In this document: positions 27,901 through 37,711 of the stretch, piece by piece
How positions within the stretch are numbered: position 1 is the first letter of the stretch
Layout: each line of letters starts with the position of its first letter
NCBI RefSeq assembly: GCF_965213555.1
Contig: NZ_OZ243890.1
Span: forward strand, 930,001 to 994,000
Length of the DNA stretch: 64,000 nt
From: Acuticoccus sp965213555
Lineage (GTDB): Bacteria; Pseudomonadota; Alphaproteobacteria; Rhizobiales; Amorphaceae
Direction of reading: 5' to 3'
The notes under the pieces: model-generated
What the model saw: only the letters and a program-made list of their open reading frames with translations
Databases searched by the model: none
Told to the model about the DNA's origin: nothing
Translations under genes and position numbers: made by a program

Positions 27901-30879
27901 GGCCTCAACATCGTGGGCGACGACGCGGCCTCGTTCGAGATCGTGTCGGGTCCGTCGGCGAACTCGATCCTCGCCGCCGGCGCCTCCGCCACCGTTACGG
28001 TGCGCTACGTCGGCACCGACACGGCGAACGACGACGCCGCAGTCCTGCACGAGGCGGCGCTCGAGATCCGCTCGGACGACTTCGACGAGGGCGTCCGGAC
28101 GGTCCAGCTCGCAGGCCTCGCGCAGATCCAGTCCGAGGGCGGCGAGGAGCCAACCGTGGCGCAGATCGTCGAGGCGTTCGGCTACAGCACGAACGTCGCC
28201 CAGGGCGAGCTCGCCGGGGGCGGCGTGGTGGAGACCGTCGGCGACGAGGTGCTCCTGCCCTACCTCGAGCGGCTCGACGGCTCACAGCCGGTGGAGGTCA
28301 TCCAGCTCGCGGCGTACCTCAGCCTCGGCAACGTCGGCCGGCTGAACTCGCACGGCCTCGCCAACGACGACCTCACCGAGCTCTACGTGTCGGCGGGCAA
28401 CTTCGCCCAGTCTGTCCTCCCCGACTCCCCGGCGGGCAACGAGGCGCGTGCCACGTTCAACCCGACGGGCGGCTTCGGCCTGAAGGTGACGGTGGACGGC
28501 CGGCCGACGTTCTCGGCCTGGACCGATCCGGTGGCCAACGACCTCGACCCCGCGTTCAACGGACTCAACACCGGCGAGGGGCACTACATCCGCTTCTTCG
28601 AGGCCAAGGACGCGGACGGCAACGTGATCGAAGGGACCTACATCGGCGTCCAGGATTACCCGGGCGGCCACAACTTCGACTACAACGACCACATGTTCCT
28701 CATCCGCAACGTGAAGGCGCACGCCCTCACGACGGCGGAGGACGGCAACGGCGACGGGGTCAACGACGCGCTGCAGTCGAACATCGACAACGACGCGCTG
28801 GTGGACTTCTTCGACAACACCGATGACCGGCCGGTGGTCGCGGACCAGCAGCCCTTCCCCGGGCCGAGCGCACCGACCTTCGCGAACGGCGCGCTGACCA
28901 TCGACGCCTCGAACTACGACACCGGCGGCCAGGGCGTGGCTTACAACGATGCTCCTGGTCTGGCGGGGGGCACCAACGGCGGCCGGACGGGCTCGGACGT
29001 GGAGCAGACCGGGCTCGGCGACGTCGGGTACATCAACACCGGCGAGTGGCTGGAGTACACGATCAACGTCGCCGAAGCGGGCCTCTACGACCTCGAGGCG
29101 TTGCTCGCGACGAACGGCGGACCGGGACGGACGGCGACGTTCGAGTTCTACCGCAATGGCGAGACGACCCCCTACGAGAGCACCGGTCCGATCGCGAACC
29201 CCTTGACCGGCGGCTGGACGAACTACCTGCCGCGCGGCGCCGAGGGCATCGAGCTCGAGGCGGGGCTGCAGGTGGTCCGCGTCACCTTCAGCGGGAGCCA
29301 GGACTTCCGTTCGTTCAAGCTGACCCAGCAGGACGACTCGAACCAGGCTCCGACGACCACGGGGATCAGCGGCGCGCCGAACGGGCAGGCGAACTCCGCC
29401 TACACCTTCGACGTCGCCGGCTTCTTCGACGACCCGGACGGGGACGCGCTGAGCTACTCGCTGGCGAACGCTCCGCAGGGGCTTTCGATCAACGGCGCGG
29501 GCCTCATCAGCGGGACGCCCGCCGCGGGTGGGACGTTCAACGTGCAGGTGACGGCGAGCGACGGCGAGCTGTCGGCGACGTCCACCTTCGCGCTGACGGT
29601 GGCGGCCGCTCCGCCGGTCGACAACGGCCAGACGCCGTTCCCCGGACCCAACGCCCCGACCTTCGCGGCCGGAGCGCTGACCGTGGACGCCTCCAACTAC
29701 GACAACGGCGGTCAGGGCGTCGCCTACAACGACGCTTCGGGCCTGCAGGGCGGCACGAACGGCGGCCGGACCGGCAGCGCGGTGGAGCAGACCAGCGGCG
29801 GCGACATCGGCTGGATCGCCTCCGGCGAGTGGCTCGAGTACACCATCGAGGTTGCCGCCGCGGGCAGCTACGACCTCGACCTGCTCCTCGCCACGAGCGG
29901 CGGCGGGCGCTCGGTGAAGGTGGACTTCACCAAGCCCGGCGCATCGAGCCCCTACGAGACGCAGACCATCGCGAACCCAAGCACCGGGAGCTACACGAAC
30001 TTCCAGGAGCGCAGCGCGACGGTCGACCTCGACGCCGGGACGCAGGTGGTCCGCGTGACGTTCACCAACGCGCAGGACTTCCGGTCCTTCACGTTGACGT
30101 CCCTCGAGCCGAACCAAACGCCCTTCCCGGGTCCCGACGCGCCGACCTTCACGGACGGTACGCTGACGGTCCTCGCCCAGAACTTCGACCAGGGCGGCCA
30201 GGGCGTGTCGTGGCAGGACAGCGCCGCCAAGCAGGGAGGCAACCTGTCCGTCCGTCCCGACACCGGGGTGGAGTTCGTCGGCTCGGCGAACGACATCGGC
30301 TACATCGAGGCCGGCGAGTGGGTGGAGTACACCGTCGACGCGCCGACCGCGGGGACCTACAACCTCTCGGTCGTCGCCAAGACGCCGATCGGCGGCAACT
30401 CCATCGCCGTCTCCCTCGAGGACGGTGCGCCCGTCGCGACGATCGTGCTGCCCGATAGCAACGGCACCAGCACGAGCTTCACCGGGACCACCTTCGCGCC
30501 GACCGCACCCGTCGCCGTCGACCTCGATGCCGGGGTGAACACGCTGCGGTTCACCTTCGGCGGGACGCCGGCGAGCAACGGCTACCTCGCCGACTTCCGC
30601 TCCCTCACCCTCGAGGCGGTCGAGCCGTCGGCGGTGAACCTCTCCGGCTTCGACGGTGGCTCGGCGAGCTCCGCCGCGCTGTTCAGCGACGCAGACCCGC
30701 TGTTCGGCGGTGACACCGAGACGATCCGCCTCCCTGGGCTCTCCAGCACCGAGGCGACGCTCCTGATGGAGGAGGAGCAAGCGGGCCGCACCGAGGCAAG
30801 CGACACCGAGGTCTCCCCCGTCATGGAGCTCGTCGGATCGGCTGCCTTCCTCATCGAGGACCAGACCGAGCTCTTCTAG
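15959..30879 (+). CDS. Giant mosaic extracellular protein (CBM, cadherin/Ig, malectin, GSDH-like propeller, CBM6); one frameshift
   Basis: About 4,973 residues if one missing base near 17,085-17,100 is restored; both sides of the break read as one carbohydrate-binding module. Modules by position: CBM35/6-like 15.97-16.46 and 16.79-17.25 kb; cadherin-like repeats 16.47-16.77 and 17.27-18.44 kb; an unassigned module 18.47-18.93; dystroglycan-type Ig/cadherin 18.94-19.54; cadherin repeats 20.0-21.16; further CBM-like modules 21.2-22.5, 25.35-26.27; malectin-like 22.5-23.15; SbsA-type Ig 23.15-23.57; a glucose/sorbosone-dehydrogenase-like propeller 23.6-25.05; two copies of an anchor-D-like plus DYND unit 26.6-28.7; three CBM6 modules 28.85-30.6 kb. 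There is no Sec signal peptide, so type I secretion is likely; the tail ends in LF but no RTX nonapeptides were seen. Probable role: adhesion to or processing of polysaccharide. Confidence 0.85.
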
Positions 30880-30903
30880 GCCCGGTCGGCTCCCGCAACG
30901 CAC

Positions 30904-30933
30904 AAGGGCCCGGGGATCGCTCCCCGGGCCCTT
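30904..30933 (+). terminator. Strong intrinsic terminator after the giant gene
   Basis: A perfect 12-base-pair stem (AAGGGCCCGGGG with CCCCGGGCCCTT) closes a six-base loop ATCGCT and is followed by TCGCTTGTC. The AA/TT ends make it usable from both sides, and it lies between two convergent genes, 24 bases past the giant gene and 38 bases before the mmsA stop. Confidence 0.85.
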
Positions 30934-30971
30934 TCGCTTGTCCCGAACCCGTTCGCCGCGCGGCGCGCGAG

Positions 30972-32468
30972 CTACCGCATGACCGGCATCGCGAAGTCCG
31001 CGCCCTCCTTCACGCCGCCGGGCCAGCGCGAGGTGACCGTCTTCGTCTTGGTGAAGAAGCGCACCGAGTCCGGCCCGTGCTGGTTGAGGTCGCCGAAGCC
31101 GGAGCGCTTCCAGCCGCCGAACGTGTGGTAGGCGATGGGGACGGGGATCGGCACGTTCACCCCCACCATCCCGGTGTCCACCCTCGCGGTGAAGTCCCGC
31201 GCGGTGTCGCCGTCCCGGGTGAAGATCGCGACGCCGTTGCCGTACTCGTGCGTCGAGGGCAGACGCACCGCTTCGTCGTAGTCCGCCGCGCGCACGACCG
31301 ACAGGACGGGGCCGAAGATCTCCTCCTTGTAGATCGTCATGTCCGGCCGCACCCGGTCGAACAGGCAGGCGCCAAGGTAGAAGCCGTCCTCGTAGCCCTG
31401 CAAACGGAAGTCGCGCCCGTCGACCACGAGCTCGGCCCCCTCCTCCACGCCGACGTCCACGTAGCGCCGCACCTTGTCCACCGCAGCCCGCGTCACCAGC
31501 GGACCGAAGTCGGCGTCCGGGTCGTCGGACGGGCCGATGCGCAGCGCCTCGACCTTGGGCACCAGGCGCTCCATCAGCGCGTCGGCCGCGGTCTCGCCCA
31601 CCGGCACCGCGACGGAGATCGCCATGCAGCGCTCGCCCGCCGAGCCGTAGCCGGCGCCCACCAGCGCGTTCGCCGCCATCTCCATGTCGGCGTCCGGCAT
31701 GACGATCATGTGGTTCTTCGCGCCGCCGAAGCACTGGGCGCGCTTCCCGTGCGCGGCGGCCGTCGAGTAGACGTAGCTTGCGATGTCGGACGAGCCGACG
31801 AAGCCGACCGCTGCGACGCGCGGGTCCGTCAGGAGGACGTCCACCGCCTCCTTGTCCCCCTGCACCACGTTGAGGATGCCCGGCGGCGCTCCGGCCTCCA
31901 GCATCAGCTCGGCGAGGCGCACGGGGACGGACGGGTCGCGTTCGGACGGCTTCAGGACGTAGGCGTTGCCGCAGGCGATGGCCGGACAGAACTTCCACAT
32001 CGGGATCATCGCCGGGAAGTTGAACGGCGTGATGCCGGCGACGACGCCGAGCGGCTGGCGCATGGAGTAGACGTCGATGCCCGGCCCGGCCCCCTCGGTG
32101 TACTCGCCCTTCAACAGGTGCGGGATGCCGATGGCGAACTCGGCCACCTCGAGCCCGCGCTGCACGTCGCCCTTGGCGTCGGGCACGGTCTTGCCGTGCT
32201 CGGAGGACAGCATCGCGGCGAGCTCGTCCATGTGGTCGTTGAGGAGGTCGACGAAGCGCATCATGACCCGCGCGCGGCGCTGCGGGTTGGTCGCTCCCCA
32301 CGCCGGCTGCGCCTCGGCCGCGTTGGCGATGGCGGCGCGCACCTCGTCCGCCGAGGCGAGCGCCACGCGGGCCTGCACCTCGCCCGTCGCGGGGCGGAAG
32401 ACGTCCGCCTCCCGCCCCGACGTTCCGGCGACCGTCCTGCCGCCGATGAAGTGTCCCACGCTGCGCAT
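30972..32468 (-). CDS. mmsA: CoA-acylating methylmalonate-semialdehyde dehydrogenase
   Basis: A 498-residue aldehyde dehydrogenase that converts methylmalonate semialdehyde to propionyl-CoA (and malonate semialdehyde to acetyl-CoA) in valine and pyrimidine or inositol catabolism. Diagnostic are VGHFIGGRTV at the start, ITPFNFPAMIPMWKFCPAIA near 145-165, KPSERDPSVP, the catalytic cysteine in GERCMAIS near residue 285, and the ending KTVTSRWPGG that is typical for MmsA. Length is normal. It is a single gene here; other valine genes are not in the window. Confidence 0.97.
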   Translation of the reverse strand: MRSVGHFIGGRTVAGTSGREADVFRPATGEVQARVALASADEVRAAIANAAEAQPAWGATNPQRRARVMMRFVDLLNDHMDELAAMLSSEHGKTVPDAKGDVQRGLEVAEFAIGIPHLLKGEYTEGAGPGIDVYSMRQPLGVVAGITPFNFPAMIPMWKFCPAIACGNAYVLKPSERDPSVPVRLAELMLEAGAPPGILNVVQGDKEAVDVLLTDPRVAAVGFVGSSDIASYVYSTAAAHGKRAQCFGGAKNHMIVMPDADMEMAANALVGAGYGSAGERCMAISVAVPVGETAADALMERLVPKVEALRIGPSDDPDADFGPLVTRAAVDKVRRYVDVGVEEGAELVVDGRDFRLQGYEDGFYLGACLFDRVRPDMTIYKEEIFGPVLSVVRAADYDEAVRLPSTHEYGNGVAIFTRDGDTARDFTARVDTGMVGVNVPIPVPIAYHTFGGWKRSGFGDLNQHGPDSVRFFTKTKTVTSRWPGGVKEGADFAMPVMR

Positions 32469-32539
32469 CGTCCCCTCCGGTCCACGATTTTCGCGGCACG
32501 CTACAGGGGCCGACCCGCGGTGCGAAGGGGTGCGATCCG

Positions 32540-33178
32540 CTAGTTCGTCAGCGCGCCGGCCGGAACGAGCACCTCGGAGACGGCGTGGATGACGCCGTTG
32601 TCCGCCGTGATGTCCGGCAGGATGACGACGGCACCCGACGCGTCGCCGCCATCGGTGCCGCCGGGCACGCGGCCGCCGCCGGCGTCGCTGATCGTCACCT
32701 TAGGCACGCTCGCCTCGAGGATCGCGTACTCGACGGCCGTCATGTCCCCCTCGGTGGTGACGTACGGCGCCGCGGGCTCGCGCAGCAGGAGCTCGCCGTC
32801 GCCCTCGATGGCGAGCGTGTTGCCGGCGAGCGTCGTCAGCTGTGCCGTGGTGTCGATGAACTCCCCGGCCGGATGCATGCCCTCGACCACGTGGTTGGTG
32901 AGGATGGCGCGCAGCATTTCGCGATTGGCAGGATCAAGCAGCGAGGCCATGACGTCGTCCGGCAGCTTGGCGAACGCCTGATCGGTGGGGGCGAACAGCG
33001 TGATGGGCCCCTCGCCATTGAGCTCGTCCTCGATCCCGGCCCGCTTGATGAGGAGGGTCACGACGGCGAACGCGCTCGACTGGTTCGCCGTCGTCTCGAA
33101 CACGTCAGCCGCCTGCGCGGCGGGGGCGCCGGTCAGCGCGACGGCAGTCGCGGCAGCGATGGTGGTGGTACGCAGCAT
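32540..33178 (-). CDS. Secreted fasciclin (FAS1) domain protein
   Basis: A 212-residue exported protein with a Sec signal peptide ending AAQAAD near residue 24 and one FAS1 domain. The H1 box ITLFAPTDQAFAKLP at about 59-73 and the H2-like region VIHAVSEVLVP near the end are clear, with LTNHVVEGM between. FAS1 proteins mediate adhesion to surfaces or other cells. A Gly/Asp-rich insert (AGGGRVPGGTDGGDASG) lies in the second half and is unusual. The ATG at 33178 was taken because the signal peptide begins there. It probably stands alone. Confidence 0.92.
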   Translation of the reverse strand: MLRTTTIAAATAVALTGAPAAQAADVFETTANQSSAFAVVTLLIKRAGIEDELNGEGPITLFAPTDQAFAKLPDDVMASLLDPANREMLRAILTNHVVEGMHPAGEFIDTTAQLTTLAGNTLAIEGDGELLLREPAAPYVTTEGDMTAVEYAILEASVPKVTISDAGGGRVPGGTDGGDASGAVVILPDITADNGVIHAVSEVLVPAGALTN

Positions 33179-33336
33179 GGTATCTTCCCGGACTGGATGA
33201 AGCTGGTGCAGCGCCAACGCGCAATTCGCGTCGCGTTGCCCAAATGCAACGTGCGCCGGCGCCCCTCGTTCGCGGCTCGACCGGAGGAAGCGGCGCGTGC
33301 GTCAGTGCGCCGCGAAGCCCCAAGCCGCGGCAGTCG

Positions 33337-34689
33337 TCAACCCGCCGTGGGCGCAGCGCCGCGCCGCGGTAGCGCGAGGGCCAGCGCGAAGGTGAGGATG
33401 CCGACGCGTCCAGCCACCATCAACACGATGATGACCGCCTTGCCGGCGTCGCTGAGCGAGCCTGTCACCCCAAGGCTCAGCCCGACGGTGCCGAGCGCCG
33501 ACATCGCCTCGAAGACGAGGACGTTGAGCGGCTGCCCAGGCTCGAAGTTGGTTAGGAGCACCATCGCCGCCAGGAGGAGCCCGCAGTAGTACACCAGCGT
33601 GGCGGAGGCGGTGTTCACCGTCCTCTGGGGCAGCTCGCGGCCGAACGAGACCACCGTCGGCGAGCGCTGCAGCGTCGCGCCGACGAGCGCCCACAGCGCC
33701 GCGAACGTGGTCGTCTTCAAGCCGCCGCCGGTGCCGGCAGGCGAGGCGCCGACGATCATGAGGAGCATCAGGACCACCACCGAGCTCATGGCGAGGCCAC
33801 CGATCGGGAAGGTATTGAAGCCCACGGTGGTCGATGCCGTCATCGCCTGGAAGAAGGCCGACAACACCTGTTCCGTCGGGGGCAGCGCCCTCACCGCCTC
33901 GTCGGTGAACAGGATGAGCAGGAACGCCACGAAGATGATGGCGAGCGTGGTGCGCAGGATGACCTTGCTCGTGGCTCCGAGGCGGCGGTCGTCGCCGGTC
34001 ATTGCCCGCCAGCTGTCGGCGACCACGAGGAAGCCGATGGCTCCTGCGAGCGACAGGACCGAGACGACGACGTTGACGCCCACGTGACCGCGATAGTCCT
34101 CCAGGCTGTTGGCGTTGAGGCTGAAGCCCGCCGTGCAGAACGCCGAGATGGCGTGGAAGATCGCGCTCCACAGCGGCTCCTCCTCGCCCGCAGCGGTGAA
34201 CATCGGGTAGAGCGCCGCAGCCCCCGCAAGCTCCAGCCCGACGCAGAACACGATGACGGTGCGCAGGAACGTCTTCACGTCCATGTCCTCGGGCAGCTCG
34301 AACGCAGCGCGCACCGTGCGCTCGCGGCCGCGGCTCAGCTTTTGGCGGATCGACAAGACGAGGAAGGAGGAGACCGTCATGTAGCCGAGCCCTCCCACCT
34401 GGATCAGGAGCAGGATGACGATCTCGCCGGCGAGGCGGTAGCTCGTTCCGGGGTCGACGGTGACGAGCCCGGTGGTGGACACCGCGGAGACGGCGATAAA
34501 CAGGTTGTCGATGCCTGCGATGGGCCCGGTCTGCATGACGGGCAGCGAGAGGAGCAGGAAGCCGAGCGTCATGTACGCGGCGTAACCACCCACGAGCAGC
34601 CTTGGCTTCGACAGCCGGTTGAGCCGCGCAAGGATCTCTGAGGTGCGCCGGCCGCGACGCCGCTTTGCGGGGGGACCGGGAGTGACCAT
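33337..34689 (-). CDS. TrkH/KtrB family potassium uptake membrane protein
   Basis: A 450-residue potassium transporter with the four pore loops of the TrkH/KtrB/HKT family: AVSTTGLVTVD, SAFCTAGFSLN, TASTTVGFNTF and SALGTVGLSLG, each carrying the selectivity glycine. About ten membrane helices are visible, and the N-terminus is strongly basic. The length and the AGTGGGLKTTTFA segment fit KtrB-like proteins better than the longer TrkH. No ktrA/trkA regulator gene adjoins it, so its gating partner must be encoded elsewhere. Confidence 0.92.
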   Translation of the reverse strand: MVTPGPPAKRRRGRRTSEILARLNRLSKPRLLVGGYAAYMTLGFLLLSLPVMQTGPIAGIDNLFIAVSAVSTTGLVTVDPGTSYRLAGEIVILLLIQVGGLGYMTVSSFLVLSIRQKLSRGRERTVRAAFELPEDMDVKTFLRTVIVFCVGLELAGAAALYPMFTAAGEEEPLWSAIFHAISAFCTAGFSLNANSLEDYRGHVGVNVVVSVLSLAGAIGFLVVADSWRAMTGDDRRLGATSKVILRTTLAIIFVAFLLILFTDEAVRALPPTEQVLSAFFQAMTASTTVGFNTFPIGGLAMSSVVVLMLLMIVGASPAGTGGGLKTTTFAALWALVGATLQRSPTVVSFGRELPQRTVNTASATLVYYCGLLLAAMVLLTNFEPGQPLNVLVFEAMSALGTVGLSLGVTGSLSDAGKAVIIVLMVAGRVGILTFALALALPRRGAAPTAG

Positions 34690-34870
34690 GGGTATGCCTG
34701 GCCTTTCAGCTCGCCGGCACGTGCCTTGGCGCCGCCGGTAGGGTGACGCTCAATAGACGGATCGGCCCGCGGGATGCATGCAAGAAACGCGGGTCAGCTG
34801 CGCCGCGCAGGATGGGTCGGCGCTCGCGCACCGAGCTCCTCCGCCGGCCAGCAACTGGGAGGGACAAGGG

Positions 34871-36115
34871 ATGGCCACGAACCTTCGCGTGGACGACGCA
34901 CGCCTGTGGGACGCGCTGATGGAGACCGCACGCTTCGGCGCCACCGCCAAGGGCGGCATCCGCCGCCTCGCCCTGTCGGACGAAGACCGCGCCGTGCGGG
35001 ACTGGTTCGCCGCCGCCTGCGCGGACGCCGGCCTCGCCCTCGCCGTGGACGCGGTCGGCAACATGTTCGCGACACGCGCAGGGACGGACCCGGACGCGGC
35101 GCCCATCGCCTTCGGCTCCCACCTCGACACCCAGCCGGCCGGTGGCAAGTTCGACGGCGTGCTCGGCGTGCTGGCCGGCCTCGAGGCGATCCGCACCTTG
35201 AACGACGCGGGCTACGAAACGCGACGCCCCCTGACCCTGGTCAACTTCACCAACGAGGAGGGCGCCCGCTTCGCCCCGGCGATGATGGCGTCCGGCGTCT
35301 TCGCTGGCGAGCTCGACCGCGAGGCGATCCTGGCGACGGTCGACCGGGACGGTCGCAGCTTCGGCGACGAGCTCGCCCGCATCGGCTACGAGGGCTCCGA
35401 GCCGGCGGGCGAGCGCCGCTTCGCCGCCTTCGTCGAGCTGCACATCGAGCAGGGGCCGATCCTGGAGGACGCCCGCGAAACCATCGGCGTCGTCGCTGGC
35501 GGTCAGGGCCTCCTGTGGATCGACGGCACCATCACCGGACGCGACAGCCACGCCGGCACGACACCCATGGACAAGCGGCGCGACTCCATGACGGCGCTGG
35601 CCGAGGTCGCGCTCGCCTTCGAGGCCATCGCCAAGGCGCACGGCCCGGCCGGCGTCGGCACCATGGGCGACGTGACGCTGATCCCCGGCGCCCGCAACAC
35701 GATCCCCGGCGCGGCGACCTTCCGCGCCGAGTTCCGCCATCCGGACGGCGACACGCTCACCGCCATGGAGGCCGCGCTCGGCGAGCGCCTCGACGACATC
35801 AAGGCGCGGCGGGGCGTCGGCATCACGACGACGCGGCTGCGCAAGGATCCCATTGCGTTCGACCCGACGGTCGTCGCCGCGGTGGAGGCGGCCGCCGCCC
35901 AGCACGGCTACAAGGCACGCCGCATGACCTCGGGCGCAGGGCACGACGCCTTCTACGTCGCCTCCACGTGCCCGACCGCGATGATCTTCGTGCCGTGCGC
36001 CGGGGGCATCAGCCACAACGAGGAGGAGAGCGCCACGCGAACCGACTGCGCGGCAGGGGCGCAGGTGCTGCTCGACGCGGTGCTGCGCCTCGACGCGGAC
36101 GGCCTCACGGCGTGA
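34871..36115 (+). CDS. M20 Zn-dependent hydrolase (allantoate / N-carbamoyl-L-amino acid amidohydrolase)
   Basis: A 414-residue cytosolic hydrolase of the M20/AllC-HyuC group, which removes the carbamoyl or ureido group from N-carbamoyl-amino acids, beta-ureidopropionate or allantoate. Metal ligands are visible: GSHLDTQPAGGKFDG (His, Asp), NFTNEEGARF (Glu pair), FVELHIEQGP (His) and the final GISHNEEES (His). The dimer-lid GRDSHAGTTPMDKR motif is intact. The ATG at 34871 follows GGGAGGGACAAGGG. It lies 96 bases before an amidase gene on the same strand, so the pair may degrade a ureide or cyclic amide. Confidence 0.92.
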   Translation: MATNLRVDDARLWDALMETARFGATAKGGIRRLALSDEDRAVRDWFAAACADAGLALAVDAVGNMFATRAGTDPDAAPIAFGSHLDTQPAGGKFDGVLGVLAGLEAIRTLNDAGYETRRPLTLVNFTNEEGARFAPAMMASGVFAGELDREAILATVDRDGRSFGDELARIGYEGSEPAGERRFAAFVELHIEQGPILEDARETIGVVAGGQGLLWIDGTITGRDSHAGTTPMDKRRDSMTALAEVALAFEAIAKAHGPAGVGTMGDVTLIPGARNTIPGAATFRAEFRHPDGDTLTAMEAALGERLDDIKARRGVGITTTRLRKDPIAFDPTVVAAVEAAAAQHGYKARRMTSGAGHDAFYVASTCPTAMIFVPCAGGISHNEEESATRTDCAAGAQVLLDAVLRLDADGLTA

Positions 36116-36211
36116 CCGGAACGCATCGCTCCGCCGCTCGCGTCGCGCCGAGCGGTTGAACGGGCCGCACCGTCGGCGCGATAACGGGACGCCCTCGCCC
36201 AAGGTGACCCC

Positions 36212-37581
36212 GTGACCGAGCTCTCCCCCGAACGCGCCGCCGACCTCACCGCCGTCCCCCTCGCCCGGGCCTACCTCGCCGGCGACGCCGATCCGGTCGC
36301 GGTGACCGAGGTGTTCCTCGACCGCATCGCCCAGGCGGACGGCGCGGCCGTGTTCCTCTCGGTGAGCACCGAGCGCGCCCGCCGCGAGGCCGCCTCGGCG
36401 AAGGCGCGTTACGCCGCGGGAGGCCGGCCTCGTCCCTCGACGGTGTCCCCGTCGCGTGGAAGGACCTGTTCGACATGGCGGGCGTCGTCACGACGGCAGG
36501 CTCCAACCTGTTGCGTCAGGCGAGCCCGGCGGAGGAGGACGGACCCGCCGTCGCCCACCTCGCCGCGGCCGGCATGGTGGCGCTCGGCAAGACCAACCTC
36601 ACCGAGTTCGCCTACTCCGGCCTCGGCCTCAACCCGCACTACGGCACGTGCGCGAACCCGCACGACACGACGACGCCGCGCGTGCCCGGCGGCTCGTCCT
36701 CGGGCTCGGCCGTCGCCGTCGCTGCGGGGCTCGCCACGACCGCCATCGGCACCGACACCGGCGGCTCGGTGCGCGTCCCGGCCGCGTTCAACGGCCTCGT
36801 CGGCTACAAGTCGTCCGAGGGACGCATCGTCAAGGACGCGGTGTTCCCGTTGTCGCTCACCCTCGACACCGTGGGCCCTCTCGCCCGCACCGTGGAGGAC
36901 TGCGTGCACCTCGACGCCGCCCTGCGTGGCTCAGCACCCGCGGTGCGCCGCGCCAACCCCGGCGGACTGCGCGTCATCGTATGCGAGACGCTGTTCCTTG
37001 AGGACTGCGAGGACGCGGTGGCGGACGCCTTCGAGGCCGCCGTCGTGCGCCTGGAGCGCGCCGGCGTCACCGTCGAGCGGCGTCTGGTGCCCGAGGTGGG
37101 CGAGGCGGCGCGCATCATGGCCGAGCACGGCACCGTCGCCGCGGCCGAGGCCTACGCGCTCCACCGCGAGCGCATCGAGGGAGCCGACGTGGAGGAGATG
37201 GACGGCCGCGTCGTCGCCCGCATCCTGCGCGGACGGCAGATGAGCGCGCTCGACCTCGTGACCATCCTGCACGCCCGCGCCACGCTCGCCGAGCGCCTCG
37301 CCGCCATCCTCGACGAGGCCTTCCTCGTCGGCCCCACCGTGCCCCACGTGGCGCCGGAGATCGCCCCGCTGGACGCGGACCCTGAGCTCTTCGCCACCGT
37401 CAACCTCAAGACGCTGCGCAACACGATGACCGGCAACTTCCTCAACATGCCGGGCGTCGCGATGCCGATGGCGGGCGAAGGGCCGCTGCCGGTCAGCTTC
37501 CTGCTGTCGGCGACCGCCGGCGACGACGACAGGCTGCTCGCCGCCGCGCTCGCGGTGGAGCGCATCGTCCGCGGCGACTGA
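36212..37581 (+). CDS. Amidase (amidase signature family); one frameshift
   Basis: About 456 residues once a single missing base near 36,412-36,422 is restored. The upstream frame ends in KARYAAG and the downstream frame continues RPASSLDGVPVAWKD, which is contiguous in amidases. The Ser-cisSer-Lys triad is present: Lys in VAWKDLFD, cis-Ser in PGGSSSGSAVAV, and nucleophile Ser in DTGGSVRVPAAFNG. The family hydrolyses amides, including glutamine, aryl amides and indoleacetamide. GTG start at 36212. Follows the M20 hydrolase and likely shares its transcript. The break resembles the other indels in this window. Confidence 0.9.
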
Positions 37582-37654
37582 CCGGACGCAGGGCTCCGCT
37601 CGGTCGAGGGGGCGCTTGGGATCAAGGGTCTGGGGCAGGGCCGGGTTGAAACGC

Positions 37655-37690
37655 AAGACGCCGCCCCGTTCGGGGGCGGCGCCTCGCTTG
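37655..37690 (-). terminator. Intrinsic terminator after the OmpA gene
   Basis: On the minus strand GCCGCCCC pairs with GGGGCGGC around a short CGAAC loop, followed by GTCTTGCGTTTC. It begins just past the ompA-like stop at 37712 and also lies downstream of the convergent amidase gene. Confidence 0.65.
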
Positions 37691-37711
37691 GCTGCGCTGG
37701 AGCGGTGCGGG

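Noticed and set aside
23902..28050. A 1,382-codon open frame on the minus strand
   Set aside because: It is antisense to the giant gene, has an Arg/Val/Asp-biased composition without any domain, and results from the high GC content and codon bias of the real strand.
28282..32499. A 1,405-codon open frame on the minus strand
   Set aside because: Part is a shifted frame of mmsA and part is antisense to the giant gene; no protein family is visible.
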